A stretch of DNA of 64,000 nt from an uncultured Rhodospirillales bacterium (GTDB lineage Bacteria; Pseudomonadota; Alphaproteobacteria; Rhodospirillales; UBA2165): contig CAJXKD010000001.1 in the NCBI GenBank assembly GCA_913055735.1, forward strand, positions 2,204,281-2,268,280, given 5' to 3'. The notes under the pieces were generated by a model. It did no database searches. It was not told where the DNA came from and worked only from the letters and a program-made list of their open reading frames with translations. The translations under genes and the position numbers were made by a program. Positions 26,154-33,634 of this stretch are shown here, in pieces. Numbering within the stretch: position 1 is the first letter of the stretch; every line of letters begins with the position of its first letter.

Positions 26154-27284
26154 ATGTCGGCTTTGGCGCAATTGGAGGTCGTTGCGGCGGCGCAATTGGA
26201 TGCGTCCGTGGGGGCGCCGTTCGACGCAGACAAGAGCGCTGCGTTCGAAGGGAAATTGGTGGAGATTATGAATGGGGGAGCGCTGTGTCTGATGATCTCG
26301 CTCGGCCACCGTTCAGGTCTCTTCGATACGTTGGCGGAGTTGCCGCCATCCGGGGTCACGGAAATCGCCCTACGGGCGAAGCTCAATGAACGCTATGTGC
26401 GCGAATGGCTGGGCGCCATGACGGTCGGCGGGATCGTCGAGCATGATGCGGCGGCGGAGACCTATTGGCTGCCGGCCGAGCATGCAGCCTATGTCACGCG
26501 GGCTGCTGCTCCCGAAAATTTAGCCGTCTTCGCACAGTACGTCGCAATCATGGGCTCGGTCGAGGACGACATCCTCGCGTGTTTCCGCAACGGCGGTGGA
26601 GTGCCCTATGAACGCTACACCCGGTTCCATGAAGTAATGGCCGAGGACAGCGGCCAGTCGGTGCTGCCCGCGCTGACGGAACATATCTTGCCGTTGGTTC
26701 CCGGCCTGTTGGCACGGCTTGAGGACGGCATTCGCGTGCTTGATGTCGGTTGCGGGCGGGGGCGCGCCTTGCACCTGATGGCGCAGACATTCCCCAACAG
26801 CACATTCGTCGGCTACGATCTCTCGGCGGAGGCCATCGCCTATGCCAATCAACAAGCGGCCAAGGATGGGCTGACCAATCTCACCTTCGAAGCGCGCGAC
26901 CTGTCCGATTTCGACAGGACGGCGGAAGCGGGTGTCTTCGATTTGGTGACCACGTTCGATGCCGTGCACGACCAGGCCAAACCGCGGGCCGTTGTCATGG
27001 GCATTCGCCGGTCGTTGGCGCCTGGCGGCGTCTATCTTTGCCAGGATATCAATGGCTCCAGTCACCATCACGGCAATTTGGACCATCCCATCGGCGCGCT
27101 GCTCTATACGATCTCCTGCATGCATTGCATGACCGTTTCGCTCGCTCAGGGCGGTGATGGTCTCGGTGCCATGTGGGGCCGCGAAGTCGCCGAGCAATTG
27201 TTCCAGGAGTGCGGCTTCGGGTCGGTGGAGGTCAACGAACTCCCCCATGATGTCCAGAACTGTTACTACGTTTGCCGCCCGTAA
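26154..27284 (+). CDS. Class I SAM-dependent methyltransferase with N-terminal winged helix
   Basis: 376 residues, with ribosome site AGGAAAGGAACGGA upstream of the ATG. Residues of about 40-120 look like a winged-helix/dimerisation module (LISLGHRSGLFDTLAELPPS then NERYVREWLGAM). The Rossmann SAM-binding loop is VLDVGCGRGRALHLMA near residue 200, followed by YDLSAEAIAYA. The overall shape resembles the Rv2258c group of methyltransferases. The acceptor substrate is unknown. It is the likely main target of the divergent TetR regulator; inducible methyltransferases in this setting often modify small aromatic or xenobiotic compounds, which here is only an inference. Confidence 0.85.
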   Translation: MSALAQLEVVAAAQLDASVGAPFDADKSAAFEGKLVEIMNGGALCLMISLGHRSGLFDTLAELPPSGVTEIALRAKLNERYVREWLGAMTVGGIVEHDAAAETYWLPAEHAAYVTRAAAPENLAVFAQYVAIMGSVEDDILACFRNGGGVPYERYTRFHEVMAEDSGQSVLPALTEHILPLVPGLLARLEDGIRVLDVGCGRGRALHLMAQTFPNSTFVGYDLSAEAIAYANQQAAKDGLTNLTFEARDLSDFDRTAEAGVFDLVTTFDAVHDQAKPRAVVMGIRRSLAPGGVYLCQDINGSSHHHGNLDHPIGALLYTISCMHCMTVSLAQGGDGLGAMWGREVAEQLFQECGFGSVEVNELPHDVQNCYYVCRP

Positions 27285-27302
27285 CCTGGGGCGGCAGTGA
27301 AG

Positions 27303-27336
27303 AACCGGCATCGTCAAATAGGCGATGCCGGTTTTT
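27303..27336 (+). terminator. Intrinsic terminator after the methyltransferase gene
   Basis: An 11-bp perfect stem (AACCGGCATCG / CGATGCCGGTT) with a 9-base loop, followed by TTTTTCGTTTT. It lies 18 bp after the stop codon and just before the convergent ruvX stop. Confidence 0.85.
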
Positions 27337-27342
27337 CGTTTT

Positions 27343-27816
27343 CTAGCCGGGCTGCTGTGCCAGAAAATCCAGGGTTCCCTGGAGAATGTAAGCCGCGGCC
27401 ATCTTATCGACGACGGCCTTGCGTTTGGCGCGGCTCATGTCCGCTTCCGAGACCAAAAAGCGCTCTACCGCCGATGTGGAGAGCCGCTCATCCCAGAAAA
27501 CAATAGGCGCATCGATATGTTCCGCGACATTGGTGCCGAATTGACGCACCGATTGGCAGGCGGGGCCTTCGCTGCCGTCCATATTGACGGGTAAGCCAAT
27601 CACCAGGCCGCCGATCTTGTGCTCGGCCACGATCCTCTTGAGATCTTCGATGTCGACCGAGAATTTGCGCCGTTTCAGGGTGATCAAGGGGGTCGCGACA
27701 CTGCGGCCGGGATCGGAAAGCGCCAAGCCGATGGTTTTGGAGCCAACATCGAGGCCCAACAGGCGAGAATTGGCGTCCAGCTTGGATTTGAGGTCGGTGG
27801 GACTGTCCAGGATCAT
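27343..27816 (-). CDS. ruvX: RuvX/YqgF Holliday-junction resolvase-like nuclease
   Basis: 157 residues with an RNase H-like fold. Motifs are LLGLDVGSKTIGLALSD with the first catalytic Asp, VIGLPVNMDGSEG, and VFWDERLST. YqgF proteins act in 16S rRNA 5'-end maturation; resolvase activity has been proposed too. In Alphaproteobacteria it commonly lies next to gatCA and near pyrB. Here both are more than 10 kb away, which suggests insertions on either side. Confidence 0.93.
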   Translation of the reverse strand: MILDSPTDLKSKLDANSRLLGLDVGSKTIGLALSDPGRSVATPLITLKRRKFSVDIEDLKRIVAEHKIGGLVIGLPVNMDGSEGPACQSVRQFGTNVAEHIDAPIVFWDERLSTSAVERFLVSEADMSRAKRKAVVDKMAAAYILQGTLDFLAQQPG

Positions 27817-27962
27817 GGCCCATCATAGCCTTTCGGATGTCCCGCCGTCACGGCTTCAGGCGCCCAAATCCGCCAAGAAAACCAAGGTGTCTTAACCAAA
27901 GTTTCAGTGGCGGGCAGGATGATGGCGCCTGTCGGAGAATCCATTTTTCAGGGGCACATAGT

Positions 27963-29171
27963 ATGGAGAAGGGCGTTCAAGAAGGAATGGAGTCGGTCAA
28001 CGACAACCAGTCGTCGGCACCGCCCTCGGAAGAAGAAGATCGCATCGCCAAGGCCGTCGAGCTGCACGATGCCGGCCAGTACGGCGATGCCGAATCGCTC
28101 TATCTTGAAATCATCCGCGGAAATCCCGCCAATGCGCGGGTTTGGGCCTTGCTTGGCCTTGCCCGGTATCAACAGCGCGCTTTCTCGGATGCCGTCGTTT
28201 TTTTTCGTCATGCCGTCGGCCTGCAGCCGGGGAACGCCGTATTTGTACGGAATTTAGCTTTGGCTTTTCTGGGTGCTGGGCGGCTCAGTGATGCCGATGA
28301 GCAATTTCAAATCGCATTGCGGCTCGATCCGAACAATTCGGAATTGAGGCAGGAATGGGCGCGGCACAAAAGCACCTGCTTCCTCGCCGTGCCGGGCGGG
28401 CTGCAAGGCATTCATGCGCCGCAGCGCCAGGTGTACATGTCCGCGACGGTGGACTTGTTGAAAACCATTGACCGTCCCCTCGACATTCTCGAGGTCGGTT
28501 CCTACGCCGGCGCCTCGGTGATCACCTGGGCGCGGTCGCTCGACCGATTGCATGAGCAAGGCGGATCAATTCTTTGTGTCGATCCCTGGGAGGACAACGA
28601 ATCCTTGGAGAAGATCGACGTGCAAGGCGTCGGTACGCCGGCCGACCTCATTTATGACGTATTCCGGCACAACGCCTCGGTCTGTCCCGAGCGGGTGCGG
28701 ATCGATCATATCCGGGCAACGAGCGGTGATGCGCTTCCCCGGCTGCGCGATGCATCGTTCGACATTATTTATGTCGACGGCTGTCACTTCTACGAGGAGA
28801 CCAGCGCCGATCTCGTCGAGAGCCACCGCCTGCTGCGGACCGGCGGCATTCTCTGCGGCGACGATCTCGAGGTGCAGGCGGCACAATCCGATGTCAATTG
28901 GTTGCGGGAGAATAAGCGGGAAGACTATTTGCAGGATCCCGTTTCCGGCCAACCTCTGCATCCCGGCGTGACCCTCGCGGTGCACGAGTTCTTCGGGCCG
29001 GTTTCCGCGTTCTCGGGCTTCTGGGCCATGCGCAAGACCGGTGCGGGGTATGAACCTGTTTCCTTTGCCGAAGCGACTGGGCTGATGCCGATCCATTGGG
29101 ACAAGCCGTACAAGCGCGAAGTGCGGCGGCATTTCGCCAAAACCAACGACCTCGGGGCGTTTGTCGAATAG
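27963..29171 (+). CDS. TPR-repeat protein fused to a class I SAM methyltransferase-like domain
   Basis: 402 residues from an ATG with GGGG 8 nt upstream. The N-terminal part (about 20-130) holds three TPR units, with recurring A/L/G-A patterns such as ARVWALLGLARYQQRAFSDA and GNAVFVRNLALAFLGAGRLS. The C-terminal part has LDILEVGSYAGASVITWA (SAM loop), ILCVDPWE and FDIIYVDGCHFYEETSADL, the arrangement of Methyltransf_24/CmcI-like enzymes that often modify glycans or natural products. The TPR probably binds a protein partner. It stands alone between ruvX and the pirin gene; the acceptor is unknown. Confidence 0.78.
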   Translation: MEKGVQEGMESVNDNQSSAPPSEEEDRIAKAVELHDAGQYGDAESLYLEIIRGNPANARVWALLGLARYQQRAFSDAVVFFRHAVGLQPGNAVFVRNLALAFLGAGRLSDADEQFQIALRLDPNNSELRQEWARHKSTCFLAVPGGLQGIHAPQRQVYMSATVDLLKTIDRPLDILEVGSYAGASVITWARSLDRLHEQGGSILCVDPWEDNESLEKIDVQGVGTPADLIYDVFRHNASVCPERVRIDHIRATSGDALPRLRDASFDIIYVDGCHFYEETSADLVESHRLLRTGGILCGDDLEVQAAQSDVNWLRENKREDYLQDPVSGQPLHPGVTLAVHEFFGPVSAFSGFWAMRKTGAGYEPVSFAEATGLMPIHWDKPYKREVRRHFAKTNDLGAFVE

Positions 29172-29262
29172 GGGCAACCACGTTTTCGTGACCGCGCGTT
29201 CCCACGTTTGAGAATTCCGCACGACCTGCTTAAGTTCCTCCGAGAAGACGAGAGGAGGAATG

Positions 29263-30150
29263 ATGGACAAGGCAGCGAATAACCCAATCGAGCAACTTAT
29301 CCAGCCGCGGGCCCGTGATCTCGGTGATTTCGAGGTGCGGCGCGTGTTGCCGGCCGCGCAGCGCCGTCTGGTGGGACCTTTTATCTTCTTCGATCACATG
29401 GGCCCGGTTCGCTTTTCTCCAGGGAAGGGGATCAGCGTTCGTCCTCATCCCCATATCTGCCTCGCCACGGTGACTTATCTGTTCGAAGGCGAGATTTTCC
29501 ACCGCGATAGCCTTGGCTACGCGCAGCCGATCCAGCCCGGCGACGTCAATTGGATGACCGCCGGGCGCGGTATCGTCCATTCGGAACGGACTGCGCCGGA
29601 ACAGCTCGGCCAAGAGCGTGCCTTGCACGGCATCCAATCGTGGGTGGCGCTGCCCAAGGCCCATGAAGAGGCCGAACCAAGCTTTTTCCATCACCCTAAG
29701 GAAAGCCTGCCGGAACTTTCCCGGGACGGCGCAACGTTGCGTCTTATCGCGGGATCGGCCTACGGGGAAACCGCGCCGGTGAAAACCTTCTCCGACATGT
29801 TTTATGTCGACGCCAAGATGGCAGCGGGCAGCAGCATCGCCGTGCCGGACGAGTACGAGGAACGCGCGGTCTATGTCGCCGACGGCGCGGTGACGCTGGG
29901 CGATCAACTGTTGGAAACGGGCACCATGGCCGTGCTTGCCGCGAACGCATCAGTGAACGTGTCAGCCGACGAAGATGCGCGGGTGATGCTGCTCGGCGGC
30001 GAGCCCATGGATGGCGATCGCCACATTTGGTGGAACTACGTCGCGAGCTCGAAGGAACGTATCGAACAGGCCAAAGCGGATTGGAAAGAGGGCCGTTTCC
30101 CTAAGGTCCCCGGTGACGAGGAAGAATTTATCCCATTACCTGAAAACTAG
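29263..30150 (+). CDS. Pirin family protein
   Basis: 295 residues; of two adjacent ATGs the second has better spacing to AGGAGG. The bicupin family marks are VRPHPHICLATVTYLFEGE, with the His-x-His metal ligands, followed by FHRDSLGYAQPI, GDVNWMTAGRGIVHSER and ALHGIQSWVALP. Pirins are iron-binding cupins; some are quercetinases and others bind transcription or metabolic partners, so the role is open. It is convergent with nrdB with only 14 bp between stops. No regulator is adjacent. Confidence 0.9.
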   Translation: MDKAANNPIEQLIQPRARDLGDFEVRRVLPAAQRRLVGPFIFFDHMGPVRFSPGKGISVRPHPHICLATVTYLFEGEIFHRDSLGYAQPIQPGDVNWMTAGRGIVHSERTAPEQLGQERALHGIQSWVALPKAHEEAEPSFFHHPKESLPELSRDGATLRLIAGSAYGETAPVKTFSDMFYVDAKMAAGSSIAVPDEYEERAVYVADGAVTLGDQLLETGTMAVLAANASVNVSADEDARVMLLGGEPMDGDRHIWWNYVASSKERIEQAKADWKEGRFPKVPGDEEEFIPLPEN

Positions 30151-30164
30151 GCGGAGAACCGATC

Positions 30165-31124
30165 TTACGCGAACGCCTCGTCCCAGGTGCCTTGCGTCGC
30201 GGCCTTGGAATATTCCGTTGCCCGGTTCTCGAAGAAGTTGGTGTGCTCGACGGCGTTGAGCATGCTGTCGAGCCAGGGCAGCGGGTGCTTCTTCTCGTAA
30301 TAGATCTCCGACAAACCCAATTGGGTTAGCCGCCGGTTGGCGATGTAACGGATGTAGGCCTTGATGTCGTCAGGGGTTAGTCCTTCGACCGGGCCGAGCT
30401 CGAAGGCTAGATCGACGAAAGCGTCTTCATGCGAAACGATGGTTTCGCACGCTTTGTATAATTCGTCGCGCAAATCATCGTTCCAGATCTCCGGGTTCTC
30501 CGAGATGAAGGTGCGGAACAATTTGATGATGGAGGCGCAATGCAGGCTTTCGTCGCGTACCGACCAGGTGACGATCTGTCCCATGCCCTTCATTTTGTTG
30601 AAACGCGGGAAGTTCAAGAGGATGGCGAAGCTGGCGAACAGCTGTAGCCCCTCGGTAAAGCCGCCGAACACCGCGAGGGTTTTGGCGATATCCTCTTTCG
30701 TGCCGACGCCGAATTCCTGCATGTAATCGTATTTGTCCTTCATCTCCTTGTATTGGAGGAAGGCGGAATACTCGGCCTGGGGCATGCCGATGGTGTCCAA
30801 CAGATGCGAGTAGGCGGCGATGTGCACCGTCTCGATGTTGGAGAAGGCCGACAGCATCATCTGCACTTCCGTCGGTTTGAACACCTGGGAATAGTGCTTC
30901 ATGTAGCAGTTGTTGACCTCGATATCCGACTGGGTGAAGAAGCGGAAAATCTGGGTCATCAGATGCCGTTCGGCCTCGGACAATTTGTTGTGCCAATCCT
31001 TGACGTCGTCGGCGAGCGGGACCTCTTCGGGCAACCAGTGGACGCGCTGCTGGGTCATCCAGGCGTCATAGCACCACGGGTAGGAAAACGGCTTATAGAC
31101 CGGCTTGGCATCCAGCAGCGACAT
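30165..31124 (-). CDS. nrdB: Ribonucleotide reductase class I beta subunit
   Basis: 319 residues. The di-iron and radical residues are all visible by comparison with the E. coli protein: Asp67 in FTQSD, Glu98, His101 and the radical Tyr105 in the pattern ETVHIAAY, then ESLH with the last Glu and His ligands. The Tyr identifies a tyrosyl-radical enzyme rather than the Tyr-less class Ic type. It supplies the radical for NrdA. It lies about 50 bp after nrdA on the same strand, so both respond to the B12 riboswitch upstream. Confidence 0.95.
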   Translation of the reverse strand: MSLLDAKPVYKPFSYPWCYDAWMTQQRVHWLPEEVPLADDVKDWHNKLSEAERHLMTQIFRFFTQSDIEVNNCYMKHYSQVFKPTEVQMMLSAFSNIETVHIAAYSHLLDTIGMPQAEYSAFLQYKEMKDKYDYMQEFGVGTKEDIAKTLAVFGGFTEGLQLFASFAILLNFPRFNKMKGMGQIVTWSVRDESLHCASIIKLFRTFISENPEIWNDDLRDELYKACETIVSHEDAFVDLAFELGPVEGLTPDDIKAYIRYIANRRLTQLGLSEIYYEKKHPLPWLDSMLNAVEHTNFFENRATEYSKAATQGTWDEAFA

Positions 31125-31174
31125 ATCCCGACTTCCTCTCCGTTCCCGCCAATTCTACCGTTTGCCGGCTGCCG

Positions 31175-33058
31175 TTATTGGCAGGCCAGGCACTCTTCGT
31201 AGTCGTTCGATTGGGCGATTTCCACCTGCGCGGCCTCGGAGGTTGTCGCTTGCGTGGACACCACTTCCGCCCGCTGGATGGATTTCGAGCGGCAATAATA
31301 GAGGCTCTTGCATCCCTTCTTCCAGGCCTGAAAGTGGATTTGATGCAGATCGCGCTTGTGCACGTCGGCGGGCAGGAAGACGTTGACCGATTGCGACTGG
31401 TCGATGTGCGGCGTGCGGTCGGCGGCAAGCTCGACAACCCAGCGCTGATCCAATTCGAAGGCCGTTTTGAACACGTCCTTCTCGTCGTCTGTCAGGAAAT
31501 CGAGATGCTGGACCGACCCTTCATTGACGGTAATGGAGCTCCAGGTTTCCTCGTCGTCGTGGCCCTTTTCCGCGAGCAGCGTCTTGAGGTGCCGGTTGCG
31601 CACATTGAACGAACCGGACAGCGTCTTGTGCATGAAACTGTTGCCGCTGATCGGTTCGATGCCCGGCGAGGCGCCGCCGCAAATGATTGAAATGGACGCG
31701 GTCGGGGCAACGGCGGTTTTGTTGGAGAACCGCTCCTTGATGCCGTAATCCGCGGCGTCGGGGCAGGCCCCGCGCTCCTCGGCCAAGGTCTTGGAGGCGG
31801 CATCGACACCGATCTGAATGGACTTGAAAATCTTCTTGTTCCAGGCCTTCGCGATGGCGCTTTCGAAGGGCACCATCTTGGACTGCAAGAAGGAATGAAA
31901 GCCCATCACGCCGAGACCGACCGAGCGCTCGCGCATGGCGGAATACCGCGCGCGTTCCATGCTGTCCGGCGCATTGTCGATAAAGCTTTGCAGGACGTTG
32001 TCGAGGAACCGCATAACGTCCTCGATGAACTGCGGGTCGTCCTTCCACTCGTCATATTTCTCGACATTGAGCGACGACAGGCAGCACACGGCGGTGCGCT
32101 CGTTACCGAGATGATCGATGCCGGTGGGCAGGGTAATTTCGGAGCACAGGTTGGAGGTCTTCACAGTTAGACCGGCAAGCTTGTGATGCTCGGGGAGCTG
32201 GCTGTTCACCCGGTCGGAAAAGACGATGTAGGGCTCACCCACCTCGACGCGGGCGGTCAGCAGGCGGATCCACAGGCTGCGGGCCGAAACGGTGCGGACG
32301 GGCTTTCCGTCCTTCGGGCTGACCAGAGCCCATTGTTCGTCGTCTTCGACGGCGCGCATGAAGGCGTCGGAAACCAGCACGCCATGGTGAAGGTTGGGTG
32401 CCTTGCGGTTGGGGTCGCCGCCCGTCGGACGGCGAATTTCGATGAACTCCTCGATCTCCGGGTGGTCGATAGGAAGATAAACCGCCGCCGAGCCGCGCCG
32501 CAGCGAACCCTGGCTGATGGCCAGGGTGAGCGAATCCATCACCCGGATGAAGGGGATGACCCCCGAGGTCTTGCCGGCGTTGCCGACACGCTCGCCGATG
32601 GAGCGCAGATTGCCCCAATAGCTGCCGATGCCGCCGCCGTTGGAGGCGAGCCAGACGTTTTCGTTCCACAGGCCGACGATGCCTTCCAACGAATCGGAAG
32701 CTTCGTTGAGAAAGCAGGAAATCGGAAGGCCACGACCTGCGCCGCCGTTGGACAGGACCGGCGTCGCCGCCATGAACCATAGCTTGCTGAGATAGTCGTA
32801 GATGCGTTGCGCGTGGGCGCTGTCGTCGCCGAAGGTGCTGGCCACACGGGCAAAGAGGTCTTGGTAATCCTCGCCGGGCAACAAATAGCGGTCGGAAAGT
32901 ACGGCCTTGCCGAAATCGGTCAGATTGGTATCGCGACGCTTGTCGATCTTGACGCGTGGACCTTTGGTTGTCTGGATGGAATCCAGCATGTCCGACGTCG
33001 CATCCTCGCCCAGTGATGCTTCGGTAAGGCTTTCCGACATATTCGTGTTATCCAGCAC
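31175..33058 (-). CDS. nrdA: Ribonucleotide reductase class I alpha subunit, no ATP-cone
   Basis: 627 residues from a GTG with GGAGG five bases upstream. Catalytic residues are Cys115 (PISCFLNE), Asn303-Cys305-Glu307 (NLCSE) and the Cys325/326 region, with the redox pair at the very end in ECLACQ. The enzyme reduces ribonucleoside diphosphates for DNA synthesis. The chain starts almost directly at the ten-stranded barrel region, so the N-terminal ATP-cone of about 90 residues that gives dATP feedback in E. coli NrdA is absent; NrdB has none either. Expression control appears to be at promoter and leader level (NrdR-like box, cobalamin riboswitch). Confidence 0.95.
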   Translation of the reverse strand: MLDNTNMSESLTEASLGEDATSDMLDSIQTTKGPRVKIDKRRDTNLTDFGKAVLSDRYLLPGEDYQDLFARVASTFGDDSAHAQRIYDYLSKLWFMAATPVLSNGGAGRGLPISCFLNEASDSLEGIVGLWNENVWLASNGGGIGSYWGNLRSIGERVGNAGKTSGVIPFIRVMDSLTLAISQGSLRRGSAAVYLPIDHPEIEEFIEIRRPTGGDPNRKAPNLHHGVLVSDAFMRAVEDDEQWALVSPKDGKPVRTVSARSLWIRLLTARVEVGEPYIVFSDRVNSQLPEHHKLAGLTVKTSNLCSEITLPTGIDHLGNERTAVCCLSSLNVEKYDEWKDDPQFIEDVMRFLDNVLQSFIDNAPDSMERARYSAMRERSVGLGVMGFHSFLQSKMVPFESAIAKAWNKKIFKSIQIGVDAASKTLAEERGACPDAADYGIKERFSNKTAVAPTASISIICGGASPGIEPISGNSFMHKTLSGSFNVRNRHLKTLLAEKGHDDEETWSSITVNEGSVQHLDFLTDDEKDVFKTAFELDQRWVVELAADRTPHIDQSQSVNVFLPADVHKRDLHQIHFQAWKKGCKSLYYCRSKSIQRAEVVSTQATTSEAAQVEIAQSNDYEECLACQ

Positions 33059-33231
33059 ATCGACCTCCGATCGTTAATCCCAGAATTCGAGACTCAACAG
33101 CACAGCAATCTCGCACGGCGACTGCCGACCCAAGTCGGTTGGAAGAAGTGGTACATTGGGCGTCGTTTTTGTCGCCCGAGAAGCCCCCTTCATCCCTCCG
33201 CGGTGCACCCCGCCCGGCAGGAACGCCGTTC
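33059..33231 (-). promoter_or_regulatory. nrdA leader between aptamer and start codon
   Basis: This 173-nt stretch joins the cobalamin aptamer to nrdA. It has two small hairpins, CCGAC-TTGG-GTCGG (33125-33138) and GGGCG/CGCCC (33158-33177), but no stem followed by a T-run. The ribosome site GGAGG at 33064-33068 is flanked by ATCG and CGAT, which could place it in a loop. Control of translation start seems more likely than a terminator switch. No coding potential is evident. Confidence 0.5.
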
Positions 33232-33422
33232 AGTCGATGGCAGGTTTCCTGGCTCGCGATTTTCCGCCGTTCCTGTCTTCCCGGTTGCCCAGTGACGTAC
33301 CCGGAACGTGGCGATCCGCTTACAGTTGCGGGGGCAGCTTCGGCTTTGGACGGGCCCTTAAACGGGGCCAAATTTGACGATCCGCACCGAATTCCCTCAA
33401 GTCCCCATGGGAACCATCGACT
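33232..33422 (-). ncRNA. Cobalamin (B12) riboswitch aptamer upstream of nrdAB
   Basis: Read on the minus strand, the conserved blocks appear in order: GGTTCCC then GAGGGAATTCGGTGCGGAT (P3 and entry), GCTGCCCCCGCAACTGTAAG (the diagnostic core), CACTGGG with CCGGGAAG, and the B12 box GAGCCAGGAAACCTGCC. The outer P1 helix forms between AGTCGAT at 33416-33422 and ATCGACT at 33232-33238. These are the established features of the cobalamin aptamer. Adenosylcobalamin binding normally turns the downstream gene off. Here this would lower the B12-independent reductase when B12 is plentiful. Confidence 0.95.
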
Positions 33423-33436
33423 ACTAGATATAGTGG
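33421..33436. promoter_or_regulatory. NrdR-like box overlapping the nrdAB promoter
   Basis: The 16-mer CTACTAGATATAGTGG fits the NrdR-box pattern acaCwAtATaTwGtgt at most core positions (C-T-A, ATATA, G-T-G). It covers the predicted -10 element and start region of nrdA. NrdR is the ATP-cone repressor that binds pairs of such boxes ahead of reductase genes. A convincing second box was not found, which lowers certainty. Confidence 0.5.
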
Positions 33437-33458
33437 GTGCATTGGATTTTGAGGTCAA
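33430..33458 (-). promoter_or_regulatory. Predicted sigma70-type promoter of nrdAB
   Basis: On the minus strand TTGACC (33453-33458) and CACTAT (33430-33435) are separated by 17 bases. The predicted transcription start near 33423 falls exactly at the first base of the riboswitch P1 helix, which supports both calls. Confidence 0.55.
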
Positions 33459-33492
33459 TACTTTGTTGCAGTTTGAAGGCGATTTTGACCTC
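33451..33492. repeat. 8-bp inverted repeat holding outward -35 elements
   Basis: GAGGTCAA at 33451-33458 and TTGACCTC at 33485-33492 are perfect inverted copies 26 bp apart. Each arm holds a TTGACC hexamer reading outwards. The left one serves the nrdA promoter; the right one has TGCCAT 17 bases on and could serve the flavin monooxygenase gene. The remaining 140 bp up to that gene show no further signal beyond a T-run and its ribosome site GGGGAGG. Confidence 0.5.
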
Positions 33493-33634
33493 TTTTTTTC
33501 GACCCGTTGCCATTTCGCCATAGCTCCCGCGGACGGGACCGCGTCGCCCCAGCGGACAAGTACGGCTGTTTTGCTTGCTCCCCGGTACCCGGCCCATAGG
33601 ATTGACCGAAATTCCGGGGAGGCAAAGAAATTCC

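Noticed and set aside
27303-27336. Hairpin near ruvX considered as an operator
   Set aside because: The T-run after an 11-bp stem and its place after a stop codon make a terminator the simpler reading.
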